Source: Promethearchaeota archaeon (GTDB taxonomy: Archaea > Asgardarchaeota > Lokiarchaeia > Sigyniarchaeales > SOKP01). From it: a stretch of DNA of 64,000 bases. The DNA lies in contig JAHPZE010000001.1 of assembly GCA_019058365.1 (NCBI GenBank), forward strand, positions 372,001-436,000, written 5' to 3'. A model generated the notes under the pieces. That model had not been told where the DNA came from and ran no database searches. It worked only from the letters and a program-made list of their open reading frames with translations. The position numbers and the translations under genes are program-made. Shown here one piece after another: positions 26,746-36,659 of the stretch. The stretch's first letter is position 1; each line of letters opens with the position of its first letter.

Positions 26746-29700
26746 TTATTCTGATTCTCCTACCCCTTCTCCTACCTTTCGTTTTCTAAGTAGTAAAACT
26801 ATAACAACAGAGACAACAGCAGCTCCGCTAACTATAGAAATAACGATAATGATTATAATGAAATTATCTCCTGTAGTTGGAGTGACTTTTTCTATATTCA
26901 CACTTTCTGATGCGAGATTTCCAGCTGTATCATTAGCATAGAACGTGATGGTAACAGAACCTAAGGACAATGCAGCCCATGCTGTTTGATCGATGGTACC
27001 ATTAGTAATGAAAGTGAAAGTGGTTAATCCACCATCAAGTGAGTACCACATTGAATCTAGATTATCATCTGAGATTTCAACTATGAAACTCGGAGCTCCA
27101 GCAAATCTATCATCTATATTTGGAGAAATAATTGCGATAATAGGTGTTTGACTATCTTTTTCTATATTAACTGAAGCTGATCCTATATTTCCGGGATAAT
27201 CTGAAGCATAGAATGTCAATATGATTATTCCATCAGGTGCGTTATCCCACGCAGATTGATCAATAGTTCCAGTAGATCCCGTAAATGTATAATTATGCAA
27301 TCCTCCATCAATCGTATACCATGTTTCATTAAGTAAATTATCTGTAATTATAACACTAAAACTTGGAGCATTGGTACCAAAAACATCTGCTGGGTGAGGA
27401 GTATTAACTACTACAGAGGGAGGCCCATCTTCAGCTATTGGTAAATAGTCTATACTTCCCGCCCCACCACCAATATAGGTATATGGAACATCTACAATTC
27501 CGTCATTAGGACTTGTATCTGGACCAGTGTGATTGTCCCAATAATTACCAATAACTGTATTGTTCCAATCATTACCTGCTCCATCGTCATATGCATGTCT
27601 TGCATTTCCTAGAAATACATTGCCATATAATAAATTATTGGCAGATCCTGTAGCAATATTGATTCCATACATAACATTATCAATTAAAATATTATCATGG
27701 ATCGTAGTATCATCTCCATTTGTTAGATATATACCATTTTGCTGATTCTCCTTTGCTAGTGTTCCTTCAATAGTATTATCATTACTGTTATCAATAATAA
27801 TTCCACTCAAAGTATTGTTAAATACAATATTTCCTGAAATGAAATTATTGTCGGCAGCTGATGTAAGAACAATACCATAATTAAGGTTTTTTAAAACAGT
27901 ATTATCTGAAATGGTATTATTATCAGAAGCGAATAAAAATATTCCCTGCCAACAATTTTCTACTGTATTTCCATCAATTAAATTGTCATGATAACCACTA
28001 CTAAATTGAATTATAATTCCTGATCCTAAGCCATCTCCATATATTTCGTTATCAATAACTTCGTTGTAGGAACCTTCAAGATATATTCCATGTCGGTTAT
28101 TAGTAAGTAAATTGCCTGAAATTAAGTTATAATCACTTAAGAATAGATAAATGCCTGCATTTCTATTATTGTCAAATTGGTTATCGATAATATTTCCATT
28201 AGTAACATTATTTAGATATACACCTGCTTCAGAACTAGAAACTATAGAGTTATTAAGTTCACATCCTCGAATTATAAAATGTGCCTCCGAATTTAATATC
28301 TTAATACAACTATCTGTAAAATTAGCATCGATATTCAACCCCTCTATTATATAAGGATCTAATTCAGTTCCAGAACCACTACACCACGCTTGATTTACTG
28401 CCCACGTCCAATTATTTAAACTACTTGGAAGATCGTCAATTACAATTGGAGCTTGCTTATTGCATATGGGTAAATAATCTATACTCCCCGCAGAACCAGT
28501 TATGAAAGTATATGGAGTATCTCCAATGCCATCTAAATCCATGTCATATCCAAGATAATCATTCCAATAATTTCCAATAATAGTATTATTCCAATTATTA
28601 TTAGCACCATTATCAATAGCATTATTTGAATTATTTACAAAATAATTACCATATAATAAATTTCCATCAGATCCTGTCGATATAGAAACACCATAAAAAT
28701 CATTTTCTCTTATTTTATTATTGTAGATATTGTTATTATCACCATTGTCTAAATATATGCCATTTTGCATGTTATCAATAAGATAGTTATTTTCAATCAT
28801 ACTATCAAAACTCCAAACTATCCGAATTCCATCCAATACGTTATTTACTACTATATTCCCCGAAGCAAATGTATAATAACTGTATTGTAGAATAATGATT
28901 CCATTTTGTAAATTATTGGAAACTTCATTCCCTAAAAGTGTTGTATTTTGAGCACCATAATTCCAAATTCCTTGCCAACAGTCTTCTATTGTATTTTCAG
29001 AAATTATGTTGTAATCAACATCCCATATTACAATTCCCGTCCCAGATCCATCTCCATATATTTCATTATCAATAACTTCGTTGTAAGAACCTTCAAGATA
29101 TATTCCATGTTGGTTATTAGTAAGTGAATTGCCTGAAATTGTGTTATGATCACTTAAGGATAGATAGATGCCTGCGTTTCTATTATTATCAAAAGTGTTA
29201 TCGATTATATTTCCATTAGTAACATTATTTAGGTAAACACCTGCTTCAGAAACAGAAACTGTCGAGTTATTAAGTGTACAACCTCGAATTATAAAATGTG
29301 CCTCTGAATTTAGTATTGCAATACAACTATCGGTAAAATTTGCGTCTATTTTTAAATCCTCTATTATATAGGGATTTAACTCAGTCCCAGAACCACTACA
29401 CCAATTCTGACTCACTGCCCAGTTCCAGTTATTTAAACTACTAGGAAGATCATTAATCTCAAGTGGACCCATAATATCCCATATAGGTAAGTAGTCGAAA
29501 TTTCCAGCGCTCCCGAATATACTATAAGGATCATCGCCTATTCCATCAAAATTCATATCGTATCCTACATAATCATCCCAATAATTCCCAATCACAGTAT
29601 TGTTCCAATCATTATTAGCACCATTATCAATAGCATTGTTGAATGCATGATTAGTTACGTAATTATCATAAACTAGATTATTATCAGAGGTAACATCTAG

Positions 29701-30291
29701 TTCTATGCCATAATCTCCACCATTTCCATTTATGATATTTCCAGTAATGACATTATTATCACTATTAGTTAACAACCATATACCATAATCGGAATAAATG
29801 GAGATATTATTATTTGAGATAATCGTATTGCTACCATCTATGTATACTATGCCGTAACCATTGTTTATTATAGTATTATCGAGAATTTCTCCATTAGTAA
29901 CATTGTTTAAATGAATACCTGCCCAGGCAGGATGTGAATTTGTAATTGTACAATTTCTAACAATAAAATGTTTTATTGAATTTAAAATTCTAAGGCATTC
30001 ACCAACCCCTGTACTATACATAAAAGTCTCATCTTCAATTCTATAAGGATCCATGGCTGTACCAGAGCCCCCTTTAAACCAAGGTTGAGTAATAGCCCAA
30101 GACCAATTATTCAAGCTACCTGGAAGATCATTAATATCAATATCATAATATATTCCAGAACTCTTTATTTCTTTGAATTCACTAATACTTTTGCTTTTTG
30201 GTGTTGAAGGAATAAAAGCGAAATTCAGCGTTATTAACAGAATTAACCCGAAAATGAATTTAATTTTCTTATTTTTTAAATTCTTATACAT
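26746..30291 (-). CDS. NosD-like right-handed beta-helix surface protein with three repeats
   Basis: A 1181-residue exported protein. After a signal peptide there are three homologous blocks, each starting D-L-P-[GS]-S-L-N-N-W-x-W-A and continuing as beta-helix coils (repeated N-x-I-x-x-N forms, I-S-G-N, D-N-x-I). Each block ends Y-L-P-I. Two Ig-like repeats follow (S-F-S-V-I-I-T-D, A-S-D-Y-P-G-N-I-G-S and S-F-I-V-E-I-S-D, A-N-D-T-A-G-N-L-A-S), then a C-terminal membrane span and an R-K-R-K-V tail. The beta-helix is of the type seen in carbohydrate-active and NosD proteins. It is probably a cell-surface glycan-binding or structural protein. Confidence 0.85.
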   Translation of the reverse strand: MYKNLKNKKIKFIFGLILLITLNFAFIPSTPKSKSISEFKEIKSSGIYYDIDINDLPGSLNNWSWAITQPWFKGGSGTAMDPYRIEDETFMYSTGVGECLRILNSIKHFIVRNCTITNSHPAWAGIHLNNVTNGEILDNTIINNGYGIVYIDGSNTIISNNNISIYSDYGIWLLTNSDNNVITGNIINGNGGDYGIELDVTSDNNLVYDNYVTNHAFNNAIDNGANNDWNNTVIGNYWDDYVGYDMNFDGIGDDPYSIFGSAGNFDYLPIWDIMGPLEINDLPSSLNNWNWAVSQNWCSGSGTELNPYIIEDLKIDANFTDSCIAILNSEAHFIIRGCTLNNSTVSVSEAGVYLNNVTNGNIIDNTFDNNRNAGIYLSLSDHNTISGNSLTNNQHGIYLEGSYNEVIDNEIYGDGSGTGIVIWDVDYNIISENTIEDCWQGIWNYGAQNTTLLGNEVSNNLQNGIIILQYSYYTFASGNIVVNNVLDGIRIVWSFDSMIENNYLIDNMQNGIYLDNGDNNNIYNNKIRENDFYGVSISTGSDGNLLYGNYFVNNSNNAIDNGANNNWNNTIIGNYWNDYLGYDMDLDGIGDTPYTFITGSAGSIDYLPICNKQAPIVIDDLPSSLNNWTWAVNQAWCSGSGTELDPYIIEGLNIDANFTDSCIKILNSEAHFIIRGCELNNSIVSSSEAGVYLNNVTNGNIIDNQFDNNRNAGIYLFLSDYNLISGNLLTNNRHGIYLEGSYNEVIDNEIYGDGLGSGIIIQFSSGYHDNLIDGNTVENCWQGIFLFASDNNTISDNTVLKNLNYGIVLTSAADNNFISGNIVFNNTLSGIIIDNSNDNTIEGTLAKENQQNGIYLTNGDDTTIHDNILIDNVMYGINIATGSANNLLYGNVFLGNARHAYDDGAGNDWNNTVIGNYWDNHTGPDTSPNDGIVDVPYTYIGGGAGSIDYLPIAEDGPPSVVVNTPHPADVFGTNAPSFSVIITDNLLNETWYTIDGGLHNYTFTGSTGTIDQSAWDNAPDGIIILTFYASDYPGNIGSASVNIEKDSQTPIIAIISPNIDDRFAGAPSFIVEISDDNLDSMWYSLDGGLTTFTFITNGTIDQTAWAALSLGSVTITFYANDTAGNLASESVNIEKVTPTTGDNFIIIIIVISIVSGAAVVSVVIVLLLRKRKVGEGVGESE

Positions 30292-30388
30292 ATAATTTTC
30301 ACCAAAAAAAAGGTGTTAAAACTCAAGATTATTTGATCTTATTTAAAGTTAATTCTCAATATGAATAAACTTGAAAATCTTAAAAGAA

Positions 30389-31672
30389 TTAGGATGTTCT
30401 TTTTAATATTTGACTAAGATCAATAAAAAGATTAAATTCTTCTTTTCCTTTATTATATTCATCCTTAGACTTACGAATTAAAGATTCTATCATTTCATCG
30501 TCTATCATTCTAATAAATGATTTATCTATTTTTGACCAGTGAGGCATTCCTTCTAAAAACACATTCCATATGGATTTATCCTTATCTTCAGATCTTAATT
30601 TAACTTCTTTTGAAAGAAGCAACCAAAATAAAATTAATTTATATGAAACACCCGATTCAATTTTTAATCCCATACGTTGAAAATTCCCAAATGCTAGAAT
30701 CATTAATAGAGCTAAAGAATATCTCATTTGAATTTTATAAGAATGGACTAAATATTGATTCTTTAAAGAATCCCAATGAAGATCTCGAAGTAAATTATTA
30801 TCAGACTTTTTTATACTATCTCTTAATTTATTATAATAAAATTCTTTGGTTAAATGTGGTTTTGTTTCAACAAATTGGAATATTCTAAGGGCACCAGCAA
30901 TCCTCCATTCCAACCATTCTAGTGAATATTCTTTCGCTTTTTTTAGGGCTAACTCTTTATTTGGCCAAATATTCAAAATAATTTTTAATTTTGAATTGAT
31001 TTCATCATAATACTTGATATAATGGTCAAAGATTTTAGTGTAGTAGTAGCCAAGAATATCAATATATGTAAAAACTTCTAATAGATCGATGAATCTATCA
31101 ATGGTATTTTCATTTTCAATTAATTTATTGAATTCTGGATCATTAATTAATGAATAAATTCCATAAAATGTAGATTCTCCAGTATATATTGTTGCAATAA
31201 GTAAGTGATAGTGAATTAGTTGTCTGATAAGTAATTTCTCGATATCTGAAAGCTCAAACGGGTCAAGCAAATCCATGCGTGATATAAGATGATAACTATG
31301 ATACGGATGTTCTTTATTATCAATATATCTGCCAATATCATGATACATTAGAAGTATTGGGATGATTAATGGATTTTGAGAGTGCTGATTCAAAACTTTT
31401 TCTTGGATTTTAGTTACAGCATCTTTTGAAAGAGTTTCATGAAAAAATTCTCCACTTTTTATCAAAAAGAATATTTTATATGATCTAAATATGTGTCTTA
31501 TAGTTCTTTGAAGTTCATCTCTGTTTTTCTCTCGAGCGTCTTGAAAAATTCTCTTTAAATTAGGAAATATTGATATTAGATCATAAAACTCATCAGAGGT
31601 ATCAATATCAGTTACAGAATCAATCCAAGAAAGTTCGATGTTGTTAAATAATATACTTAGCAAATCTATCAT
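30389..31672 (-). CDS. HD-domain-like protein, 427 residues
   Basis: The segment L-L-M-Y-H-D-I-G-R-Y-I-D-N-K-E-H-P-Y-H-S-Y-H near residues 105-127 has the H-D pair and following His residues of HD phosphohydrolases, and another H-Y-H follows. The first 100 residues and the C-terminal 250 have no motif I recognise; they are helical and Lys/Glu-rich. The protein could hydrolyse a phosphate ester or nucleotide, but the family is not assigned. It starts 7 bases after the PLP lyase gene on the same strand, so they are likely one transcript. Confidence 0.6.
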   Translation of the reverse strand: MIDLLSILFNNIELSWIDSVTDIDTSDEFYDLISIFPNLKRIFQDAREKNRDELQRTIRHIFRSYKIFFLIKSGEFFHETLSKDAVTKIQEKVLNQHSQNPLIIPILLMYHDIGRYIDNKEHPYHSYHLISRMDLLDPFELSDIEKLLIRQLIHYHLLIATIYTGESTFYGIYSLINDPEFNKLIENENTIDRFIDLLEVFTYIDILGYYYTKIFDHYIKYYDEINSKLKIILNIWPNKELALKKAKEYSLEWLEWRIAGALRIFQFVETKPHLTKEFYYNKLRDSIKKSDNNLLRDLHWDSLKNQYLVHSYKIQMRYSLALLMILAFGNFQRMGLKIESGVSYKLILFWLLLSKEVKLRSEDKDKSIWNVFLEGMPHWSKIDKSFIRMIDDEMIESLIRKSKDEYNKGKEEFNLFIDLSQILKRTS

Positions 31673-31679
31673 AACTTAT

Positions 31680-32633
31680 TCAACTTTTTTTTTCTAATAA
31701 TTGAAAAAAAGGTTCTACATCAACATTTCCACCACTTAATATTACCCCAACCTTTTCATTCTCTACTGAAACTTTTTTTGATAATATAGCTGCTAAAGGA
31801 ACTGCACCAGAAGGTTCTACGATTATCTTCATACGTTCCCAGAGAAATTTCATGGCTTCTATAATTTCGATTTCAGAAACAGTTATTACATCATCAACAT
31901 ATTTGCGAATAATATTAAAGGTTCTCTCACAAAGAGAAGTACGTAAACCATCTGCTATAGTATCTGGATAAGTACTTGGTATGATATAACCTGCTTTAAG
32001 TGATTTTAAAGCATCATCCGCTAATATAGGTTCAACTCCAATAACCTTGGTATTCGAATGTAATCCTTTAGAAGCTAAAGCAGTTCCACTTAATAAACCT
32101 CCACCCCCAAGTGGAGCAATAACAACGTCTAGCACTCCCATTTCTTTAATTAACTCATAAGCAGCAGTTCCTTGCCCATTAATTATATTTTCGTTATCAT
32201 AAGGATGGATTAGAACAGCTTTATGCTTTTTAATTAAATCTTCAGTTGTTTTAATTCTCGCTTCGAGTGTATTGTCACAAAATACGACTTGAGCACCATA
32301 ACTTTTTGTAGCATTAATTTTATTTATTGGTGCTCCCTTTGGCATAACAATTGTTGCATTAATTCCCCATAATGATGCTGCAAGAGCGACAGCTTGAGCA
32401 TGATTACCACTTGAGTGAGTGATGACTCCCATTTTCTTTTGCCTATCTGAAAGCAAACATAAAGCATTGTATGCCCCTCGAAATTTAAAAGCGCCTACTC
32501 TTTGGAAATTTTCACATTTAAAAAAAATATTTGCTTTCACAAGGAGATTTAATGTCCTTGAAGTTATAACCGGAGTCTTATTAACTACTTTAGCAATTCT
32601 ATTATAAGCTTCTTCTATTCCTTGAAATGACAT
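31680..32633 (-). CDS. PLP-dependent threonine/serine ammonia-lyase family enzyme
   Basis: A 317-residue fold type II PLP enzyme. Lys50 in G-A-F-K-F-R-G-A forms the Schiff base, S-S-G-N-H-A-Q-A binds substrate, and A-P-L-G-G-G-G-L-L-S-G is the phosphate loop. V-I-L-S-G-G-N-V-D is the C-terminal cofactor contact. No ACT regulatory domain is present, so this is the short catabolic threonine ammonia-lyase or serine racemase type. Length is right for the short class. It leads the HD-protein gene. Confidence 0.9.
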   Translation of the reverse strand: MSFQGIEEAYNRIAKVVNKTPVITSRTLNLLVKANIFFKCENFQRVGAFKFRGAYNALCLLSDRQKKMGVITHSSGNHAQAVALAASLWGINATIVMPKGAPINKINATKSYGAQVVFCDNTLEARIKTTEDLIKKHKAVLIHPYDNENIINGQGTAAYELIKEMGVLDVVIAPLGGGGLLSGTALASKGLHSNTKVIGVEPILADDALKSLKAGYIIPSTYPDTIADGLRTSLCERTFNIIRKYVDDVITVSEIEIIEAMKFLWERMKIIVEPSGAVPLAAILSKKVSVENEKVGVILSGGNVDVEPFFQLLEKKS

Positions 32634-32703
32634 TAAAAGTTAAATTATTAATTGTGTTGTTATATCTTTAAAATTATTATAGAATTAAAAACATATAGAA
32701 TAT

Positions 32704-34005
32704 TTAAAACCGAATTGGTGGTTCTTGCCGGAGATCTTTAATTTTTCCTTTAAGTAGAGGGTCGTCTGTACGTTTCATCCATTCATACAACTTTTCTTTT
32801 AATTCTGTAACAACAACTTTATAGTTAAAGTCATCAATTATATTATGTGTTTCGTTGGGATTCTTTTTAAGATCATAAAGTTCTTCATTAGGTCGAGGCT
32901 TATTAATAAGTTTTAACATATATTTACCTAAAGCATCTTGCTGTATATCCATCCCTATTTGATATAGATTTTCTGATTTCTCAAAATTAATTATGAACTT
33001 AAATTCTTCTGTTCTAATACTTCGAATAGGGTCATAAAATTCATGAAAAGATTTCTCTGAATATATCTCTTTTCTGAATATATTAGTTTCACCCTTTAAA
33101 AGAGGTGTAAAACTCCTGCCTTCAATGTTTTTTGGTATTTTAGCTCCAATTAAATCTAATAATGTTGGTAATAAATCAATATTACTAATCATTTGGGTAT
33201 ACACCTTATTCTGTTGGAGAATGTCTGAACCGGGCCAAGACAGTAATAGTAGGGTTTTTAAACCAGGATCATATAACGTGCATTTTGCTCTAGGATACGC
33301 TTCTCCATGGTCAGTTGTATAAATAAATAAAGTATTTTCCCTTAAGCCAAGGTCTTCTAATTGTTTAAGTATTTTTCCAATACAAGTATCAACTCCCTGT
33401 ATTGCTCCATAAAATTGAGATAAATCTTCTCTTACAATCTCTTTATCTGGTAAATAAGGAGGGATTATAACTCCGCTTGGATCTACAGGATCTCCCCATA
33501 CTCCAAAGGGTCGATGCACTTGAGTAACCCCAATACTTACATAGAAAGGATTTTCTTCATTTTGATGCGTTTCAAAAAACTTTTGGTAATTTTTTTTCAT
33601 TTTCTGGCAATTATATAAGGGTTCTGACCTTCGCTTACTAATTGTATCATACCCTAAAGTAAAAGCATCAAAAGCTTCATGCTGAAACCCCATTAAATGA
33701 GTTGTATATCCCTGTTCTTTTAAATACATCGGAAGAGTTTCATTTCTTTCTGGTAAAGTCCATCCTCTATCCACAAGTCCCATAAGACCATTTTGATGAG
33801 GATATAATGATGTTTGAATTCCACCTCGACTTGGACTACATTGAGGTGCAGTACAAAAATGGTTTGTAAATCGTACTCCATTTTCGGCAAGTTTATCTAA
33901 ATTAGGAGTGTAGAGGGAATTGGGAGTTTGTGGTGAACTATAACATCCAAGAAACTGCCCTTGGTCATGAGTTATAAATAATATGATGTTTGGTTTTTCT
34001 TTCAT
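32704..34005 (-). CDS. Sulfatase of the arylsulfatase/heparan N-sulfatase family
   Basis: A 433-residue alkaline-phosphatase-fold hydrolase. Metal site I-L-F-I-T-H-D-Q lies at residues 8-15. The maturation signature C-S-P-S-R (residues 56-60) is complete, so Cys56 can become formylglycine. D-H-G-E and a late Y-D-L-x-x-N-P-N-E segment, typical of the family, are visible. No signal peptide is evident, so it may act in the cytoplasm. No formylglycine-generating enzyme or anSME is seen in the window. The substrate is unknown. Confidence 0.9.
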   Translation of the reverse strand: MKEKPNIILFITHDQGQFLGCYSSPQTPNSLYTPNLDKLAENGVRFTNHFCTAPQCSPSRGGIQTSLYPHQNGLMGLVDRGWTLPERNETLPMYLKEQGYTTHLMGFQHEAFDAFTLGYDTISKRRSEPLYNCQKMKKNYQKFFETHQNEENPFYVSIGVTQVHRPFGVWGDPVDPSGVIIPPYLPDKEIVREDLSQFYGAIQGVDTCIGKILKQLEDLGLRENTLFIYTTDHGEAYPRAKCTLYDPGLKTLLLLSWPGSDILQQNKVYTQMISNIDLLPTLLDLIGAKIPKNIEGRSFTPLLKGETNIFRKEIYSEKSFHEFYDPIRSIRTEEFKFIINFEKSENLYQIGMDIQQDALGKYMLKLINKPRPNEELYDLKKNPNETHNIIDDFNYKVVVTELKEKLYEWMKRTDDPLLKGKIKDLRQEPPIRF

Positions 34006-34052
34006 AAAAATTCCACAAAATCATTAAAAAGAATAGATAAAAGTAGATAAGC

Positions 34053-35033
34053 TTAGATCTCAACTATGATTTTAACAAAATTTCTTTCTTTAGGATCTAT
34101 ATATCTCTCGAAAGTTTTCTGCGTATCCTCCAATCGAATCGCTTCAGAAATAAATTCATTAGTTTCTACCTTATTCTTAGCAAACAAATCAATTGCCTTC
34201 AAGATATCATCCCTATCATGACCTAAACTTCCTTTTAAAGTTACTTCTTTTGAATTCAACATGAACAACGGGAATGTTATACTTCCTTTATGAATTCCTT
34301 CTAATAAGATAGTACCACCTTTTTTGATAAAGTTAACTGCATTGGATATAGTTTCTTCATTTCCAACGCAATCAAAAATAAAAGTAGGAACTCCAAGTTT
34401 TTTAGTAACTTTTTTAACTTGAGCTCTGCTTGTACCAGTAGCATCTGTTGCTCCCATCGCAATTGCTTTATTTCTTAAAAATTCATTTGGTTCAACTACA
34501 ACCACATAATTAGGTTCTCTTTCAATTAATAAAGATTTCAATGTGACTAATCCCACATTACCCCCTCCAATAATGAGAATATTCTCGTTATTTTCAATTC
34601 TCGACAATTTAAAAGCACGCATTATTAACGCAAAAGTTTCAATCATAACAGCATCTTTCGTTGAAACATTTTCAGGAAGGGGAAATAGTGATATTTTAGG
34701 TACTTTAACATATTCAGCAAACCCTCCATCTTGAAACATTCCCATACCTATTAGTTGTCCTTGGCTAACATCAAGTGATACATTTACACAAAGAACTCTA
34801 TCTCCCACTTTTACTTCAGAAATATTTTCACCTATTTCTACTACTTCCCCTGTTATTTCATGTCCCATTATTAAAGGCATATTGTAGGTTTTATATCTAA
34901 AATTTGTTATATCACTTCCACATATTCCACAATAATGAACTTTAACCAATGCATCATCGGCACCGAAAGTTGGTTTAGGATAATCATCCCTATAAGTAAT
35001 TTTTTTGATGTCTTCTATAACAGCAGCTTTAAT
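34053..35033 (-). CDS. Zinc-dependent medium-chain alcohol dehydrogenase; probable non-AUG start
   Basis: About 326 residues. Motifs are C-G-I-C-G-S-D (catalytic zinc Cys), M-G-H-E-I-T-G-E (zinc His/Glu), and I-I-G-G-G-N-V-G-L (nucleotide fold). The structural-zinc lobe with four cysteines is missing. The first TTG, at 34949, would cut the first 28 residues. The frame is open upstream and reads K-A-A-V-I-E-D-I-K-K-I-T-Y, the usual N-terminus, starting at ATT 35033 after GGAGATGA. No ATG, GTG or TTG exists in that stretch, so an AUU start or a start-codon mutation is implied. It lies between a sulfatase and an enoyl-CoA hydratase gene. Confidence 0.85.
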   Translation of the reverse strand: MKAAVIEDIKKITYRDDYPKPTFGADDALVKVHYCGICGSDITNFRYKTYNMPLIMGHEITGEVVEIGENISEVKVGDRVLCVNVSLDVSQGQLIGMGMFQDGGFAEYVKVPKISLFPLPENVSTKDAVMIETFALIMRAFKLSRIENNENILIIGGGNVGLVTLKSLLIEREPNYVVVVEPNEFLRNKAIAMGATDATGTSRAQVKKVTKKLGVPTFIFDCVGNEETISNAVNFIKKGGTILLEGIHKGSITFPLFMLNSKEVTLKGSLGHDRDDILKAIDLFAKNKVETNEFISEAIRLEDTQKTFERYIDPKERNFVKIIVEI

Positions 35034-35132
35034 AGAAATTTCATCTCCTATTATTTTTACTTTTATTTCATTTATTTAATTTACATAATATACTTTATGG
35101 AATTTTAAGAAAAAAATGTAAAAAATAGGATT

Positions 35133-35885
35133 TTAGAGCCCTAATAAAGTGCTCATGCTTTTTAGGATTGCATCTATTTCAGTATCAAAAGTTTTAACTT
35201 GATCGAAGAAGATATTGTTTACTTGAAGTAATTGCTTTACTACATATTCAGGTGATTGAGTAATTTGTTTTGCCAGGTTTATTGCCTCATTCAATACTTC
35301 CCCTTTCTCAGCTAATTTATTAATAATATTCAACCGGTATGCTTCCTCAGCCGTGAGAAAAGTATCTCGGGTTCCTGTATTTAATGTAATTTCAAGAGCC
35401 TTTCCACGCCCCACAAGAGTCATATAGGGAAAGAAAAGTGGGCACGCACCGAATCTTATCTCCGGGTGACCAAAAAGAGATCCCTTTGAAGCAACTCGAA
35501 GGTGACAAATAACAGTAAGGTCGAATGCTCCTGCAAGAGCATATCCATTCACAGCAGCAATTAACAATTTAGGAAATTCAAATATTGTCTTATGAAAAAG
35601 GTGATTAGAATCGATAAATTGCTTAGAGTCTCCTTTTCCTTGTACTACTGCTTGGACTTCATCTCTATCAAATCCCGCTGAAAAAAGTTCTTCTCCTCCA
35701 TAGAATATTACAGCTTTTACTCTTTTTTCTTCTTTAATAGAATTTAAAGCGTCAATAATTTCTGCTCTCATTGCTTCACTCAAAGCATTTTTCTTTTCAA
35801 GACGATCAAACTTAATTATGGAGATTTTGCCTTTCTTCTCAACTTTAATACATTGATATTGTTTTTCCATTTTTTCTAACTCCAT
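35133..35885 (-). CDS. Enoyl-CoA hydratase/isomerase family protein
   Basis: A 250-residue crotonase-fold protein. The oxyanion region is A-V-N-G-Y-A-L-A-G-A-F-D-L and the next conserved segment reads F-G-H-P-E-I-R-F-G-A. ATG 35885 is the first start; ATG 35870 (M-E-K-Q) is preferred by the GGAG sequence ten bases upstream. The family includes hydratases, isomerases and dehalogenases; the catalytic class cannot be fixed. It may process acyl-CoA with the thiolase region or with the dehydrogenase next to it. Confidence 0.85.
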   Translation of the reverse strand: MELEKMEKQYQCIKVEKKGKISIIKFDRLEKKNALSEAMRAEIIDALNSIKEEKRVKAVIFYGGEELFSAGFDRDEVQAVVQGKGDSKQFIDSNHLFHKTIFEFPKLLIAAVNGYALAGAFDLTVICHLRVASKGSLFGHPEIRFGACPLFFPYMTLVGRGKALEITLNTGTRDTFLTAEEAYRLNIINKLAEKGEVLNEAINLAKQITQSPEYVVKQLLQVNNIFFDQVKTFDTEIDAILKSMSTLLGL

Positions 35886-35993
35886 GAAAATTTTATATAA
35901 ATTATTTAAGATTTAGATATATTACCTTAAATTTCTTTGATCAATAATAATTAGCATAACAAATATTTTAGAGATTAACTTAAAATTATAATT

Positions 35994-36236
35994 ATGAGAC
36001 CCCCTATTTGTAGAATATGCGATAAGAATCTAGTAGATAAGGATGATGGAGGTTTGATATATTTTAGAAAACGCCCTTCTGATAAAGAATGGGAAAAGAG
36101 GATGGAAGGAATTGGAGGTGTAGGACATCCACCCTATGCAGAATGGTTCTGTAAAAAGCATTATGATAGAGCAAAGGAGCTAAAACATTTACCTATCAAT
36201 GAAGCATTAAAAATTTTAAGATCTGAGGGGACCTAG
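35994..36236 (+). CDS. Small Cys/His-rich protein, 80 residues
   Basis: A plus-strand gene convergent with the MvhD gene; its last 21 bases overlap that gene's 3' end. It has C-R-I-C-D-K near residue 6 and C-K-K-H near residue 53, a pattern that may bind zinc, with H-P-P-Y-A-E-W-F before the second pair. No family name is known to me. The overlap means the two 3' ends share coding DNA on opposite strands. Confidence 0.65.
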   Translation: MRPPICRICDKNLVDKDDGGLIYFRKRPSDKEWEKRMEGIGGVGHPPYAEWFCKKHYDRAKELKHLPINEALKILRSEGT

Positions 36237-36650
36237 TTCCTTAATCTGGTGAGTAAATTCTGTAATTACCTCAGCAAACCGTTTTCCTTCAGATGCGCTA
36301 ACCCATTCTAACCGTACCCGCTTAGGATCCACTCCCAATTGTTTAATTAATATAGAATGTAACCTTTCGAATCTTTCTTGAGTGTATTCATTTCCGGTAA
36401 TATAATGACAATCACCTATATGACATCCACTTATAAGGACACCATCAGCACCATTCTTCAATGCCTTTAATACAAATGCAGGGTCTACTCTTCCAGAGCA
36501 CATTACCCTTATAATTCTAATATTTGGGGGATATTGAAACCGAGAAACTCCTGCTAGATCTGCTCCTGCATAGCTACACCAATTGCAACAAAAGACTAAA
36601 ATGTGGGGTTCAAATTCTTCTTTTTCTGCTTTTTTCTTCGACTTTGACAT
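36216..36650 (-). CDS. mvhD: MvhD/FlpD-family [2Fe-2S] electron-transfer subunit (cysteine type)
   Basis: About 144 residues; MvhD-type proteins join HdrA to hydrogenase, formate dehydrogenase or another electron donor. The N-terminus has F-C-C-N-W-C-S-Y-A-G-A-D-L-A-G-V-S-R and the middle I-S-G-C-H-I-G-D-C-H-Y, four conserved Cys that bind [2Fe-2S]. I use ATG 36650 because AGGTGAT is its ribosome-binding site; GTG 36659 lies inside that. It directly follows the HdrA gene. Its Cys positions are the reference against which the UGA codons in the VhuD gene at 61548-62009 are judged. Confidence 0.9.
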   Translation of the reverse strand: MSKSKKKAEKEEFEPHILVFCCNWCSYAGADLAGVSRFQYPPNIRIIRVMCSGRVDPAFVLKALKNGADGVLISGCHIGDCHYITGNEYTQERFERLHSILIKQLGVDPKRVRLEWVSASEGKRFAEVITEFTHQIKELGPLRS

Positions 36651-36659
36651 GATTATCAC

